From Streptomyces sp. HM190 (GTDB lineage: Bacteria; Actinomycetota; Actinomycetes; Streptomycetales; Streptomycetaceae): a stretch of DNA of 64,000 bases. The notes under the pieces are model-generated. The model did not search any database. It saw only the letters and a program-made list of their open reading frames with translations, and had not been told where the DNA came from. Below, in pieces: positions 47,807 through 56,748 of the stretch. Position 1 is the stretch's first letter. The number at the start of each line of letters is the position of its first letter. The translations under genes and the position numbers were made by a program. Location: the NCBI RefSeq assembly GCF_009857135.1, contig NZ_CP047318.1, positions 1,798,001-1,862,000 on the forward strand, written 5' to 3'.

Positions 47807-48159
47807 GCGCCGCCCTCCATCCGGGACTTGATGGCCTCGGCCTTGGGGTCGAGCTGCGCGGCTGCGTGCCGCGAGTACCACCAGGCGATGAGGAACGTGG
47901 TGACGAACTGGGCGACGCCGAGGACGAAGGCGACGTTGACGTTGCCGAGGAGCTTGGTCCCCATGAAGTCGCCCGCGTAGTTGGACAGCAGGACGTACAG
48001 CAGGTACCAGGCGATGAAGGCGACGGTCAGCGGGAAGGCGAACGACCGGTAGGAGCGGCGCAGTTCACCGAACTCGGCGCTCTCCTGGACCGCGGTGAAC
48101 TCCTCGGCCGAGGGGAGATGGTGTTCTGCCTTCGCGGGGGGCGGTGCGTCGGTTGCCAC
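47803..48159 (-). CDS. DUF485 small membrane protein (YjcH-like symporter partner)
   Basis: A 118-residue protein with two membrane helices (FAFPLTVAFIAWYLLYVLLSNYA and VNVAFVLGVAQFVTTFLIAWWYS) and the family's RRSYRSFAFPLT entry. The GTG at 48159 is chosen because AGGAGA lies 5 bases upstream; an ATG at 48246 would add a disordered 29-residue leader. Cotranscribed with the symporter. Confidence 0.9.
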   Translation of the reverse strand: MATDAPPPAKAEHHLPSAEEFTAVQESAEFGELRRSYRSFAFPLTVAFIAWYLLYVLLSNYAGDFMGTKLLGNVNVAFVLGVAQFVTTFLIAWWYSRHAAAQLDPKAEAIKSRMEGGA

Positions 48160-48374
48160 GGAGTCTCCTCGCGTATCCGCCGCGTGCGCGACGGTGGATG
48201 GGGACGATTTCGCCGTCGGATCGGGGGACGGGTCGTTTACGGACATCTGGTCGGCTCTGTTCCTTGCGGTGACGGGGCGCACGATCGTGCTCGGGCTCCC
48301 TGCTCAACGTCACGGCGGCACGACAGGACCGGTTCAACCGTGTGTCGCTGTTTCAGGAATCGATTCGGCGACGG

Positions 48375-48394
48375 ATCGACACAGGCGTGTCGAT
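48375..48394. promoter_or_regulatory. Perfect palindrome between the symporter operon and the subtilase genes
   Basis: ATCGACAC-AGGC-GTGTCGAT: 8-bp arms with a 4-base centre. It lies in a 388-bp divergent intergenic region, 215 bp before the DUF485 start and 153 bp before the subtilase ATG. Looks like a dimeric regulator site; the regulator is unknown. Confidence 0.55.
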
Positions 48395-48547
48395 AAGGGA
48401 TACCCCTCTACTTCGCTCCCGGTCCCCCCAAGTCATTGCTGGCCAGCGACGGCGGGGGATAGCTTCGGGGCGCACCACCAAGTCATGTACCTGCCCAGGC
48501 ACTCGTGTGTCCCGGGCCGGTTTCTTTGAGGACGATGTGGAGATCCC

Positions 48548-50083
48548 ATGGCTCATCTGCGCTCCAGCCGACGGCTCGCGCTCGCGGTACCGGTCGCTCT
48601 CTCGCTGACCGCCTCACTCGGTTTCCTGCCGGGTGTCGCCTCGGCGGCGCCGGTCGCCGCACCCGCCACCGCGACCGCCACAGCGGAGGGCCCGAACCTC
48701 TCGTACGTCGTGAACACCCGCACCGACCGGCGCACCATCGCCTCGGTGCAGAAGGCGATCGCCGCGGCGGGCGGCAAGGTCGTCATCACCTACGACCGGA
48801 TCGGTGTGATCGTCGTCCACTCGGCCAACCCCGAGTTCGGTGCGACGATGCGTGCCGTGCGCGGTGTGCAGTCGGCCGGTCTCACCCGTACCGCGCCGCT
48901 GGCGCCCGCGGGGACGACGGACGAGGGCGCCGTCGACTTCCTGACGGACGCGGAGGCCGCGAAGGTGAAGGCCGCCTCGGCCGACATCCCCGACGCCGAG
49001 CCGCTCGAGGCCGACCAGTGGGACCTGCGTTCGATCGGCGCCGACAAGGCCGCGAAGATCAACGACGGCAGCAGGAGGGTCACGGTCGCCGTCATCGACA
49101 CCGGCGTCGACGACACCCACCCGGACCTCGCGCCGAACTTCTCCAAGTCCCAGTCGGCGAACTGCGACGGCGGTGTCGCGGACACCAGTGAGGGCGCCTG
49201 GCGGCCCTACACCGTGGACGACTACCACGGCACGCACGTCGCCGGCGAGATAGCCGCGGCCCGCAACGGCATAGGCGTCGCCGGTGTGGCACCCGGCGTC
49301 AAGGTCTCCAGCATCAACGTGACCGACAAGAAGAGCGGTCTGTTCTACGCGGAGAGCGTCGTCTGCGCGTTCGTGTTCGCCGCCGACCACGGCGTGGAGA
49401 TCACGAACAACAGCTACTACGTCGACCCGTGGCTCTACAACTGCATGGAGGACCCGGACCAGAAGGCCATCGTCGACGCGGTCAACCGGGCCCAGCTGTA
49501 CGCCCAGAAGAAGGGCACGCTGAACCTGGCGTCGGCGGGCAACTCCAACCACGACCTCGCCTCCGACGCGATCGCGGACGCCTCCAGCCCCAACGACACC
49601 ACTCCGGTCGAGCGCACCATCGACCCGAGCGAGTGCTTCGACGTGCCCACCCAGCTGCCGGGTGTCGTCACGGTGAGCGCGACGGGCGTGAAGAACGAGA
49701 AGTCGTACTACTCGACGTACGGCAACGGCGTGGTCGACATCGCGGCGCCGGGCGGCGACCGCCGCTACCAGCTGCCGGACACCCCGTCGAAGGACGGCCG
49801 CATCCTGTCCACGATGCCGGACGGCAAGTACGGCTTCCTGCAGGGCACGTCGATGGCGGCGCCGCACGCCTCCGCCGTGGCCGCGCTGCTGAAGTCCACC
49901 CACCCGTGGGCGTCCCCGAAGCAGCTGCAGTGGCTGATGAAGGCCCAGGCCGACAAGCAGACCTGCCCGGAGAGCTACGACCAGAACGACGACGGCACGC
50001 AGGACGCCGTCTGCGAGGGCGGTCCCCGCGCCAACGGCTTCTACGGGCACGGCATCGTCAACGCCCTGAAGGCCGTCAAGTAA
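48548..50083 (+). CDS. Secreted S8 family serine protease (subtilase), first copy
   Basis: A 511-residue exported protease. Signal peptide to about residue 33 (LALAVPVALSLTASLGFLPGVASA), then an I9-like propeptide (LSYVVNTRTDRRTIASVQKAI...GVIVVHSANPEFG). The catalytic triad is Asp in VAVIDTGVDDTHPDL (about 183), His in YHGTHVAGEIAA (about 227) and Ser in GTSMAAPHASAVAALL (about 435); the oxyanion Asn is in LASAGNSN. ATG start with GGAG 9 bases upstream. A close paralogue follows 88 bp downstream. Confidence 0.95.
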   Translation: MAHLRSSRRLALAVPVALSLTASLGFLPGVASAAPVAAPATATATAEGPNLSYVVNTRTDRRTIASVQKAIAAAGGKVVITYDRIGVIVVHSANPEFGATMRAVRGVQSAGLTRTAPLAPAGTTDEGAVDFLTDAEAAKVKAASADIPDAEPLEADQWDLRSIGADKAAKINDGSRRVTVAVIDTGVDDTHPDLAPNFSKSQSANCDGGVADTSEGAWRPYTVDDYHGTHVAGEIAAARNGIGVAGVAPGVKVSSINVTDKKSGLFYAESVVCAFVFAADHGVEITNNSYYVDPWLYNCMEDPDQKAIVDAVNRAQLYAQKKGTLNLASAGNSNHDLASDAIADASSPNDTTPVERTIDPSECFDVPTQLPGVVTVSATGVKNEKSYYSTYGNGVVDIAAPGGDRRYQLPDTPSKDGRILSTMPDGKYGFLQGTSMAAPHASAVAALLKSTHPWASPKQLQWLMKAQADKQTCPESYDQNDDGTQDAVCEGGPRANGFYGHGIVNALKAVK

Positions 50084-50171
50084 CCCACCGGCGGGGCGGA
50101 CCGACACCCCGAGGGGAACGGGTTCCCGCACAGCTCGTACCGCTCATCACGCGAAACGAACTGGAGACAGC

Positions 50172-51689
50172 ATGACAGCGCCTCATCTGCGCGCGCGTCG
50201 CCTGGCGGCGATCCCCCTGGGGATGGCCCTGGCGACGGCGGTGGTCGTCATACCCGGTGCCACGGCCTCGGCGGCGGAGGAGACCGCCCGGGCCGCGGCC
50301 GACGCCACACAGCTCAGCTACGTGGTCAACGTCCGCCCCGGTCACGGCCCGTCCGCCAAGGTGAAGAAGGCCATCACCGAGGCGGGCGGCACGATCGTGA
50401 CGTCGTACGACAGGATCGGCGTCGTCGTCGTCCACGCGGCGAACGCCGACTTCGCCTCCGCGATCCGGCGGGTGCGCGGCGTGGAGTCGGCCGGTGCCAC
50501 GCGCACCGCGCCGCTGCCCGCGCAGTCCACCACCGACGTCGGCACCCCCAAGGTGCTGACCGCCGAGGAGATCGCGGCGGCCGACGCGGCGGAGGGCCAG
50601 GACCCGCTGGAGCCGTTGCAGTGGGACCTGCCGGCCATCAAGGCGGACAAGGCACACGAGGTGTCCCTGGGCAGCCCGGACGTCACGGTCGCCGTCATCG
50701 ACACCGGCGTCGACGACACCCACCCGGACATCGCGCCGAACTTCGACCGGAAGGCGTCGGTCAACTGTGTCTCGGGCAAGCCCGACACGACCGACGGCGC
50801 CTGGCGGCCGGGGCCCACGGAGAGCCCTCACGGCACGCACGTGGCCGGGGAGATCGCCGCCGCCAGGAACGGCGTCGGCGTCACCGGGGTGGCACCGGGC
50901 GTGAAGGTGTCCGGCATCAAGGTGTCCACGACGGCCGGCTTCTTCTACACGGAGGCCGTGGTCTGCGGCTTCATGTGGGCGGCCGAGCACGGCGTGGACG
51001 TCACGAACAACAGCTATTACACCGACCCGTGGTACTTCAACTGCAAGAACGACCCGGACCAGAAGGCGCTCGTCGAGGCGATCACCCGGGCGTCGCGGTA
51101 CGCGGAGAAGAAGGGCACGGTCAACGTCGCGGCGGCCGGCAACGAGAACTACGACCTCGCGGCCGACGAGATCACCGACCCGACGTCGCCGAACGACTCG
51201 ACGCCGTCGGACCGGGTGATCGACCCGTCGAAGTGCCTGGACGTCCCGACCCAACTGCCCGGTGTCGTCACGGTCGCCGCGACCGGCGCCAAGGGCGTCA
51301 AGTCGTCGTTCTCCAACCACGGTCTGGGCGTCATCGACATCGCCGCGCCCGGCGGTGACTCGACCCGTCTGCAGACCCCGGCCCCGCCCGCCACCAGCGG
51401 TCTCATCCTGGGCCCGCTGCCCGGCGGCCGGTGGGGGTACATGGCGGGCACGTCGATGGCGTCGCCGCACGTCGCGGGTGTCGCCGCCCTCATCAAGTCG
51501 ACGCACCCGCACGCGCCGGCACCGCTCGTGAAGGCCCTGCTGTACGCGCAGGCCGACGCGACGCCGTGCACGGACCCGTACGACCTCGACGGTGACGGCA
51601 AGGCCGACGCCGTGTGCGAGGGGCCGAAGAACTACAACGGCTTCTACGGCTTCGGCACGGCGGACGCGCTGGACGCGGTCACCAAGTAG
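50172..51689 (+). CDS. Secreted S8 family serine protease (subtilase), second copy
   Basis: A 505-residue paralogue of the preceding gene, alignable along its whole length (signal peptide to about 37, propeptide LSYVVNVRPGHGPSAKVKKAI, Asp in VAVIDTGVDDTHPDI, His in SPHGTHVAGEIAA, Asn in VAAAGNENYD, Ser in GTSMASPHVAGVAALI). The two arose by tandem duplication and have diverged, mostly in the propeptide and in the loop before the His. ATG with CTGGAGACAGC upstream. It may be cotranscribed with the first copy. A terminator follows. Confidence 0.95.
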   Translation: MTAPHLRARRLAAIPLGMALATAVVVIPGATASAAEETARAAADATQLSYVVNVRPGHGPSAKVKKAITEAGGTIVTSYDRIGVVVVHAANADFASAIRRVRGVESAGATRTAPLPAQSTTDVGTPKVLTAEEIAAADAAEGQDPLEPLQWDLPAIKADKAHEVSLGSPDVTVAVIDTGVDDTHPDIAPNFDRKASVNCVSGKPDTTDGAWRPGPTESPHGTHVAGEIAAARNGVGVTGVAPGVKVSGIKVSTTAGFFYTEAVVCGFMWAAEHGVDVTNNSYYTDPWYFNCKNDPDQKALVEAITRASRYAEKKGTVNVAAAGNENYDLAADEITDPTSPNDSTPSDRVIDPSKCLDVPTQLPGVVTVAATGAKGVKSSFSNHGLGVIDIAAPGGDSTRLQTPAPPATSGLILGPLPGGRWGYMAGTSMASPHVAGVAALIKSTHPHAPAPLVKALLYAQADATPCTDPYDLDGDGKADAVCEGPKNYNGFYGFGTADALDAVTK

Positions 51690-51711
51690 GAGCTCTCCCG
51701 CGGGGAGCGTC

Positions 51712-51743
51712 AGGGCCGGGCGGTCGGGTACCGCCCGGCCCTT
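51712..51743. terminator. Stem-loop terminator after the subtilase pair
   Basis: AGGGCCGGGCGGT pairs with ACCGCCCGGCCCT around a 5-base loop, 22 bp past the stop codon. Confidence 0.88.
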
Positions 51744-51793
51744 CCGCTGCCCCGGTACCCGTGTCGGTCCCGTCCGCACCGCACAGTGGACCC

Positions 51794-53404
51794 ATGACGG
51801 ACAGGAACGCGGACACGGGCGCGGACAGGCACGGAGACAGGCACGGGGGCAGGGACGGGGGCAGGCACGGGGACGGGCACGGGGACAGGCACGGGGACAG
51901 GCACGGGGACGGGCACGGAGACAGGCACGGGGACGCGGGTGCGAGCGGGGGCCGGGGTGCGGGCATGGACGTGAGCCTGGCGTCGGCGTGGGCGGCGCTG
52001 GGCGGCGAGCCCGGCCTGCTGCGACGGGTCTCGACGGTCGTACGGGAGGGGGCGCTGCCCGCCCGGCTCCCGGTGCGGGAGCTGGCGCGGGCCTGTGTGG
52101 GCGTCTGCGCGCTGGCCGCCGCCGAGTGGGCCGCGCGGCGGGCCGGGCTCGCTCAGGTGCCCCGTGTACGGGTGGACGACGGGGCGGTGGCCGCGGCCTT
52201 CGTCAGCGAGCGGCATCTGCTGATCGACGGGCGGGCGCCGGTCACGTTCGCACCGCTGTCGCGCTTCTGGCGCACGACGGACGGCTGGGTGCGGACGCAC
52301 GCCAACTACCCGCACCACCGGGAGCGGTTGCTGTCCGCGCTCGGGCTGCCCGAGGGGGACGCGACCGCCGTCGGGGCGGCGCTCGCCGAACGGTCGTCGC
52401 TGGAGGTGGAGGAGGCGGTGTACGCGGCCGGGGGTCTCGCGGTCGCGCTGCGGACGCCGCAGCAGTGGGCGGCGCACGACCAGGCCGCGGCGGTGACGGC
52501 CGGACCGCTCGTCGAGCACGACCGGACGGACACCGCGCACGCGCGCGTGACGCCGCGTCCGGGTGCGGCGGGGGCCGCGGCGGCTGCGGGCCCGGTCCCG
52601 TCGGGCGGGGGCCCGCTGCTGCCCGCCGCCGGAGTCCGGGTCCTCGACCTCACCCGGGTGATCGCCGGACCGGTGGCCACCCGCACCCTCGCCCTGCTGG
52701 GAGCGGACGTGCTGCGCGTCGACCCGCCGGGCACGCCCGAACTCCCCGACCAGCACATCGACACAGGTTTCGGGAAGCGGTCGACGGCACTGGACCTGAC
52801 CCGCGCCGCCGACCGGCGCGTCTTCGGGGAACTGCTGGCCGGCGCGGACGTCGTCGTCACCGGGTACCGGCCGGGCGCGCTGGACCGCTTCGGCCTCTCC
52901 CCCGAGGACCTGCTCGCCCGGCGGCCCGGCCTCGTCGTGGCGCAGTTGTCGGCGTGGGGCCCGTACGGGCCGTGGGCCGGACGGCGGGGCTTCGACAGCC
53001 TCGTCCAGGTGGCGACCGGGATCGCCGTGGTCGAGGGGTCGGCGGAGCGGCCGGGCGCGCTGCCCGCGCAGGCCCTCGACCACGGAACGGGGTACCTGCT
53101 GGCGGCGGCCGTACTGCGGTCGCTCACCGAGGGGGCGGCGGACGGTCACGGACGGGTCGTGAGGCTGTCGTTGGCGCGGACGGCGGCGTGGCTCCTGGAG
53201 GGCGCCGCGCGGGGTGGGGAGGCGTACCGAGCCGGTGGCGGTGGGGTCGAGGCGTTCGACGGGGCGGAGGGCCGGCTCGCCGAGCGGGACAGCCCCGTCG
53301 GGCGGCTGCGGTACGCGCTGCCGCCGGTGTCGTTCGACGGCGGACCGGGTGACTGGGCCCGGCCGCCGGGGCCCTGGGGGGTGGACGAGGCGAGGTGGCG
53401 GTGA
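51794..53404 (+). CDS. CoA-transferase family III (CaiB/BaiF) protein with repeat-rich N-terminus
   Basis: A 536-residue protein if started at ATG 51794; an ATG at 51965 (MDVSLASAW) would remove the HGD-rich leader. The C-terminal half is a class III CoA-transferase domain: VRVLDLTRVIAGPVATRTLALLGADVLRVDPP, KRSTALDLTRAADR, FGLSPEDLLARRPGLVVAQLSAWG, GFDSLVQVATGIA. The catalytic Asp position may be the D of LPDQHIDTG, not certain. The N-terminal half is a divergent repeat of the fold, as in single-chain members. Substrate unknown. Neither start has a good ribosome-binding site. Confidence 0.85.
   Translation: MTDRNADTGADRHGDRHGGRDGGRHGDGHGDRHGDRHGDGHGDRHGDAGASGGRGAGMDVSLASAWAALGGEPGLLRRVSTVVREGALPARLPVRELARACVGVCALAAAEWAARRAGLAQVPRVRVDDGAVAAAFVSERHLLIDGRAPVTFAPLSRFWRTTDGWVRTHANYPHHRERLLSALGLPEGDATAVGAALAERSSLEVEEAVYAAGGLAVALRTPQQWAAHDQAAAVTAGPLVEHDRTDTAHARVTPRPGAAGAAAAAGPVPSGGGPLLPAAGVRVLDLTRVIAGPVATRTLALLGADVLRVDPPGTPELPDQHIDTGFGKRSTALDLTRAADRRVFGELLAGADVVVTGYRPGALDRFGLSPEDLLARRPGLVVAQLSAWGPYGPWAGRRGFDSLVQVATGIAVVEGSAERPGALPAQALDHGTGYLLAAAVLRSLTEGAADGHGRVVRLSLARTAAWLLEGAARGGEAYRAGGGGVEAFDGAEGRLAERDSPVGRLRYALPPVSFDGGPGDWARPPGPWGVDEARWR
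51818..51947 (+). repeat. GGACAGGCACGG-type 12-bp tandem repeat at the CoA-transferase start
   Basis: About ten imperfect copies of GGACAGGCACGG or GGACGGGCACGG run in tandem. In the longer frame they encode RHGD/GHGD units. Unit length is a multiple of three, so copy changes would keep the frame. Confidence 0.85.
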
Positions 53405-53488
53405 GGCGCCCGGCGCGGACAGCGATGGTGTGAGGGCGCGCGAGGCGGCGCGTGTGTGAGGCATGCGCCGTTCTCGCGCTTCTCTGCG

Positions 53489-53517
53489 CGGGGGCCGTCC
53501 TGAGGGAGCGGCCCCCC
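53489..53517 (+). terminator. Stem-loop after the CoA-transferase gene
   Basis: CGGGGGCCG pairs with CGGCCCCCCG (near-perfect 9-bp stem), 85 bp past the stop codon and 86 bp before the CopD-like gene. Confidence 0.6.
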
Positions 53518-53602
53518 GAGGTCGTACGGGTGGGTGGAATGTCGAACTGCCGGATGCTTTCCGGCACTTGCCGACTCCGGTACGACGAGTGGACTTTTCG
53601 GG

Positions 53603-54706
53603 ATGAGCCTGGCGGGACGGACGACGGAGGAGAGCGGGGCGGAGGGCAGCGGGGCACCGGAGACCGGTGCGGAGGAGAGCGATCGACTGCGTTTCGGGGG
53701 TGCCGGGGGACGAGCTTCGCGGCCGAGGTCCGCGGGGTGGGTGCCGTCGGGTGCCGGCCGGGCCGTCGGGCTGCTCCTGCTGGTGGCCGCGGGCGCGCTG
53801 ATCCCGCTGTTCGGGCCGCGCGTCGCCCTGGACGGCACCGGAGAGGCAGGGCCTCCCGGGGCGGGCGGGATCGCCCTCCTGCGGACCGTGCTGCTGGCCG
53901 CGCTGTGCGTGCCGGTGGGCGAGTTGTTCGTCGTGCGGCTGGCCCGGCGGGTGCCCGGCGCTCCCCGGCGGACACCCCGCGGGTGGGCGGCGGGGGCGGC
54001 GGCCGTCGGTTGTGTGGCCGCGCTGGGGCTGGCCTCGGTGGTGGCGACCGGCAACCTCGTGCCGGACTCCCCCGCCGACATCGACGTGGGCGGCCTCTAC
54101 GCGACGCGGGACGGGCGGATCGCCCTGCTGGAGGTCAACGCGTTCGCGGCGGCGGCCCTGTGCGCCCTGTCCCGCCGTCCGCTCACCCAGGTGGTGCCGC
54201 TGACGGCGGTCGTCGTCGCGGAGGCGTTGCGGGCGCACCCCACCGTCGAGGACGGCCCGCTCGTCGGCACGGCCCTGACGTTCGTCCATCTGCTGTGCGC
54301 GGCCCTGTGGGTGGGCGGACTGCTGTCCGTCCTGCGCACCCTTGCCGCGCGCCCGTGGCGTGCGGCGCCGGGCGCGGGGGCGGCGCTGCTGGGCCTGTAC
54401 GCGCGCGTGGCAGCCGTCCTGCTGGCCGCCGTGACCGTCACCGGGTCGTGGAGCACGCTCCGGCGGATGCCGCCGGGCACGGTCCTCGACCAGCTGGCGG
54501 AGACGGCGTACGGGCGGGTCCTGCTCGCCAAGGTGCTCCTGATGGCCGCCGTCGCCGTGCTCGCCCTGCGGGCCCGGCTGCGGCTGCGCCACGTGGCCGA
54601 CCCGCTGGACGCCTGCGCCCCCGCCCGCGCGGAACTGGTGGTCCTGGGTGCGGTCGTGGCGGTCTCCGGCCTGCTCACCGCGCTACCGGTGCCGATCCGC
54701 TGGTGA
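53603..54706 (+). CDS. CopD-domain membrane protein
   Basis: A 367-residue protein with about eight membrane helices after a disordered Glu/Gly-rich N-terminus (1-50). The C-terminal part matches the CopD family: THLLCAALWVGGLL-like TFVHLLCAALWVGGLLSVLRTLA, GLYARVAAVLLAAVTVTGSW and YGRVLLAKVLLMAAVAVLALRAR. CopD proteins are linked to copper import; the CopC partner is not present here. ATG at 53603 chosen because nothing upstream in frame is conserved. Confidence 0.87.
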   Translation: MSLAGRTTEESGAEGSGAPETGAEESDRLRFGGAGGRASRPRSAGWVPSGAGRAVGLLLLVAAGALIPLFGPRVALDGTGEAGPPGAGGIALLRTVLLAALCVPVGELFVVRLARRVPGAPRRTPRGWAAGAAAVGCVAALGLASVVATGNLVPDSPADIDVGGLYATRDGRIALLEVNAFAAAALCALSRRPLTQVVPLTAVVVAEALRAHPTVEDGPLVGTALTFVHLLCAALWVGGLLSVLRTLAARPWRAAPGAGAALLGLYARVAAVLLAAVTVTGSWSTLRRMPPGTVLDQLAETAYGRVLLAKVLLMAAVAVLALRARLRLRHVADPLDACAPARAELVVLGAVVAVSGLLTALPVPIRW

Positions 54707-54763
54707 GTTCCGGGGGCGGGCGGCGGCAGGCGTGTTCCTGCGTCGGCCGACGACGGGTGCGGT

Positions 54764-54816
54764 CCGGCGGCCCGGTCCCCGCGTCGTTCAGGACGTCGCG
54801 GGGACCGGGCCGCCGG
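54764..54816. terminator. Long stem-loop at the CopD/lysoplasmalogenase convergence
   Basis: A 20-bp perfect stem (CCGGCGGCCCGGTCCCCGCG and its complement) with a 13-base loop. It covers the last codons of the lysoplasmalogenase gene and ends both converging messages. Confidence 0.8.
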
Positions 54817-55519
54817 TGGGTGCGGGCGTTCCGGCCTCCAGGGTCCGCAGGACGCCCCGGGCGAGCAGGTACTGGGCGGCGATGTAGGTGAGCATGATCC
54901 ACAGGTCGGGGCGCGGGAGTTGCGGCCACTGGGCGACCCCGGTGGCGATGAGCATGTCCGACAGCACGAAGAGCGCACCCCCGGCGCCGGCGACGGCACC
55001 CAGCCGGGCGGCGGAGCACGCCATCGCGGTCAGCAGCGCGCTGTACCCGGCGACCGGCAACCGCAGGTCGGCCGGCAGGCCGGGCCACAGGCTCGCCACC
55101 GCGACGACGAGGGCGAGCGCGTAGGCGGCGGGCAGCAGCAGGGCACGCTTGCGTGCCCTGCTCTCCCCCGCCGGGCGCGCGCCGGCGTCCAGGGTGTCGT
55201 GCGCGATGCCCGTCCGCCGTGTCCGTCTGCCGAAGAGCACGAGGTAGCAGACGTGTCCGGCGGCGAAGCAGCCCATCCCGGCGGGGAAGGCCGGATCGGC
55301 GTCGGAGAGGAGGAGGACGTCCCCGCCCCAGCCGCAGAGGAGGGCGGCGATCAGCAGCCGCGGGCCGCCGCGCGCGTGGACGTACGCGGCGAGCGACGGC
55401 ATCAGCAGCGGCTTGGCGACGACGTGCCCGGGGGTGAACCCGGCGGCGAGGGAGCCGAGGTCGACGGCGGTGGCGAGCCCGAGGGCGACGAGGGCGGTCC
55501 GTCCGCCCGGCCCCCTCAC
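54788..55519 (-). CDS. Lysoplasmalogenase family protein (YhhN/TMEM86)
   Basis: A 243-residue membrane protein with about eight helices. Family landmarks: VVAKPLLMPSLAAYVHA, GWGGDVLLLSDADPAFPAGMGCFAAGHVCYLVLF and ALFVLSDMLIA. YhhN/TMEM86 proteins hydrolyse the vinyl ether bond of lysoplasmalogens; activity in actinobacteria is inferred only. The GTG at 55519 overlaps the TGA of the hydroxylase gene (GTGA), so both lipid-related genes are coupled. Confidence 0.9.
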   Translation of the reverse strand: MRGPGGRTALVALGLATAVDLGSLAAGFTPGHVVAKPLLMPSLAAYVHARGGPRLLIAALLCGWGGDVLLLSDADPAFPAGMGCFAAGHVCYLVLFGRRTRRTGIAHDTLDAGARPAGESRARKRALLLPAAYALALVVAVASLWPGLPADLRLPVAGYSALLTAMACSAARLGAVAGAGGALFVLSDMLIATGVAQWPQLPRPDLWIMLTYIAAQYLLARGVLRTLEAGTPAPTGGPVPATS

Positions 55520-56397
55520 GCGGTGGTCTCCGTGACCGCAGGCTTCTCCTCGACGGACGCGCGCCGCGCCGCCGGCCCCCAGCCGGGCCCGCGGAAGACC
55601 CGCCCGGCCCGCTCGGTCCAACTCTTCGCCGCCCTCAGGTCCCTGGCGATGGCGACGTACTCGTGGGTGGCGACCCGCAGCGGGTTGTAGGTCGCGATGT
55701 TCTTGGTCAGGCCGTAGACGGGCCGCTCGGTCTCCGCGACGAAGGAACCGAACAGCCGGTCCCAGACGATGAGGATGCCGCCGAAGTTGCGGTCGAGGTA
55801 GCCGCCCTGGGAGGCGTGGTGGACCCGGTGGTGCGACGGCGTGTTGAACACGAACTCGAACGCCGGGTGCAGCTTGCCGATCCGCTCGGTGTGGATCCAG
55901 AACTGGTACACGAGGTTGGCCGACGAGCAGAACGCGAGCGCCGCCGGGTGCACGCCCAGGGCGACGAGCGGGACGTAGAAGGGCCACACGGTCCAGGTGG
56001 TCCAGGGCTGCCGCAGCGCGGTGGTGAGGTTGAACTTGCGGCTGGAGTGGTGCACCACGTGGCAGGCCCACAGGATCCGCACGACGTGGTGGCCCCGGTG
56101 CGACCAGTAGTAGAAGAAGTCCTGGGCGAGCAGCATCAACGGGACCGTCCACCACAGGACGGGCACGCGCAGCGGGGTCAGCTCGTGGACCGCCGTGTAG
56201 AGGGCGACGATCGGGATCTTCCACAGGAAGTCGAACACGAGACTTCCGAGTCCCATGCCGACGCTCGTCGCGGCGTCCTTCGCCTCGTACCCGGCGGCGT
56301 CCTCGTCCGGATGGAGGCGGTAGCTGATCACCTCGATCACGGTGAGCAGCACGAACGCGGGTATCGACCACAGCACGACATCGGGCAGGTTCGGCAT
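55516..56397 (-). CDS. Sterol desaturase/fatty-acid hydroxylase superfamily protein
   Basis: A 293-residue diiron membrane enzyme. The His boxes are visible: HRGHH, HVVHHSSRKFN and HHRVHHAS, spaced as in the superfamily, with about four membrane segments. It probably hydroxylates or desaturates a lipid. It is paired with the lysoplasmalogenase gene, which hints at ether-lipid metabolism. ATG start at 56397. Confidence 0.92.
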   Translation of the reverse strand: MPNLPDVVLWSIPAFVLLTVIEVISYRLHPDEDAAGYEAKDAATSVGMGLGSLVFDFLWKIPIVALYTAVHELTPLRVPVLWWTVPLMLLAQDFFYYWSHRGHHVVRILWACHVVHHSSRKFNLTTALRQPWTTWTVWPFYVPLVALGVHPAALAFCSSANLVYQFWIHTERIGKLHPAFEFVFNTPSHHRVHHASQGGYLDRNFGGILIVWDRLFGSFVAETERPVYGLTKNIATYNPLRVATHEYVAIARDLRAAKSWTERAGRVFRGPGWGPAARRASVEEKPAVTETTA

Positions 56398-56748
56398 GAG
56401 GGCACCGTAGAACCGCTGGTGAGCTGGGGCTAGACGTTGTTACTGACAAGTATTCCCGGTGGTACGCGCTTGCTTCTTGGCGCCCTCCGCCAATCCGGCG
56501 GGCACGGTCAGGTGCGGCCCCGGGAAAAGGGAGACGCTGCCCCCTTCGTGCGGGGAGCGCCAGGAGCGGGACTTCCTCGGGGCACCCACCAACCACCGGC
56601 TCTCGCGCGGCTCGTGCCGCACGGCTCGTACCGCACCACTGCGGCCTCCGCGGCGCCGGCCTCTCCTCCCTCTCCTCCCCCTCCTCCCCGCGGACCGTCC
56701 CACCGTCGAGTAACGAGCTGTCAGTCGTGGCCCGTATCCTCAGGGACC
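56398..56748. other. 351-bp divergent intergenic region with a TetR-type dyad
   Basis: No convincing gene; short frames here lack coding bias. TTACT-GACA-AGTAT at 56440-56453 is an imperfect dyad like operators of TetR-family lipid regulators, 43 bp before the hydroxylase ATG. The other end holds TATCCT (56735-56740), a -10 for the exonuclease gene 8 bases before its ATG. Confidence 0.5.
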
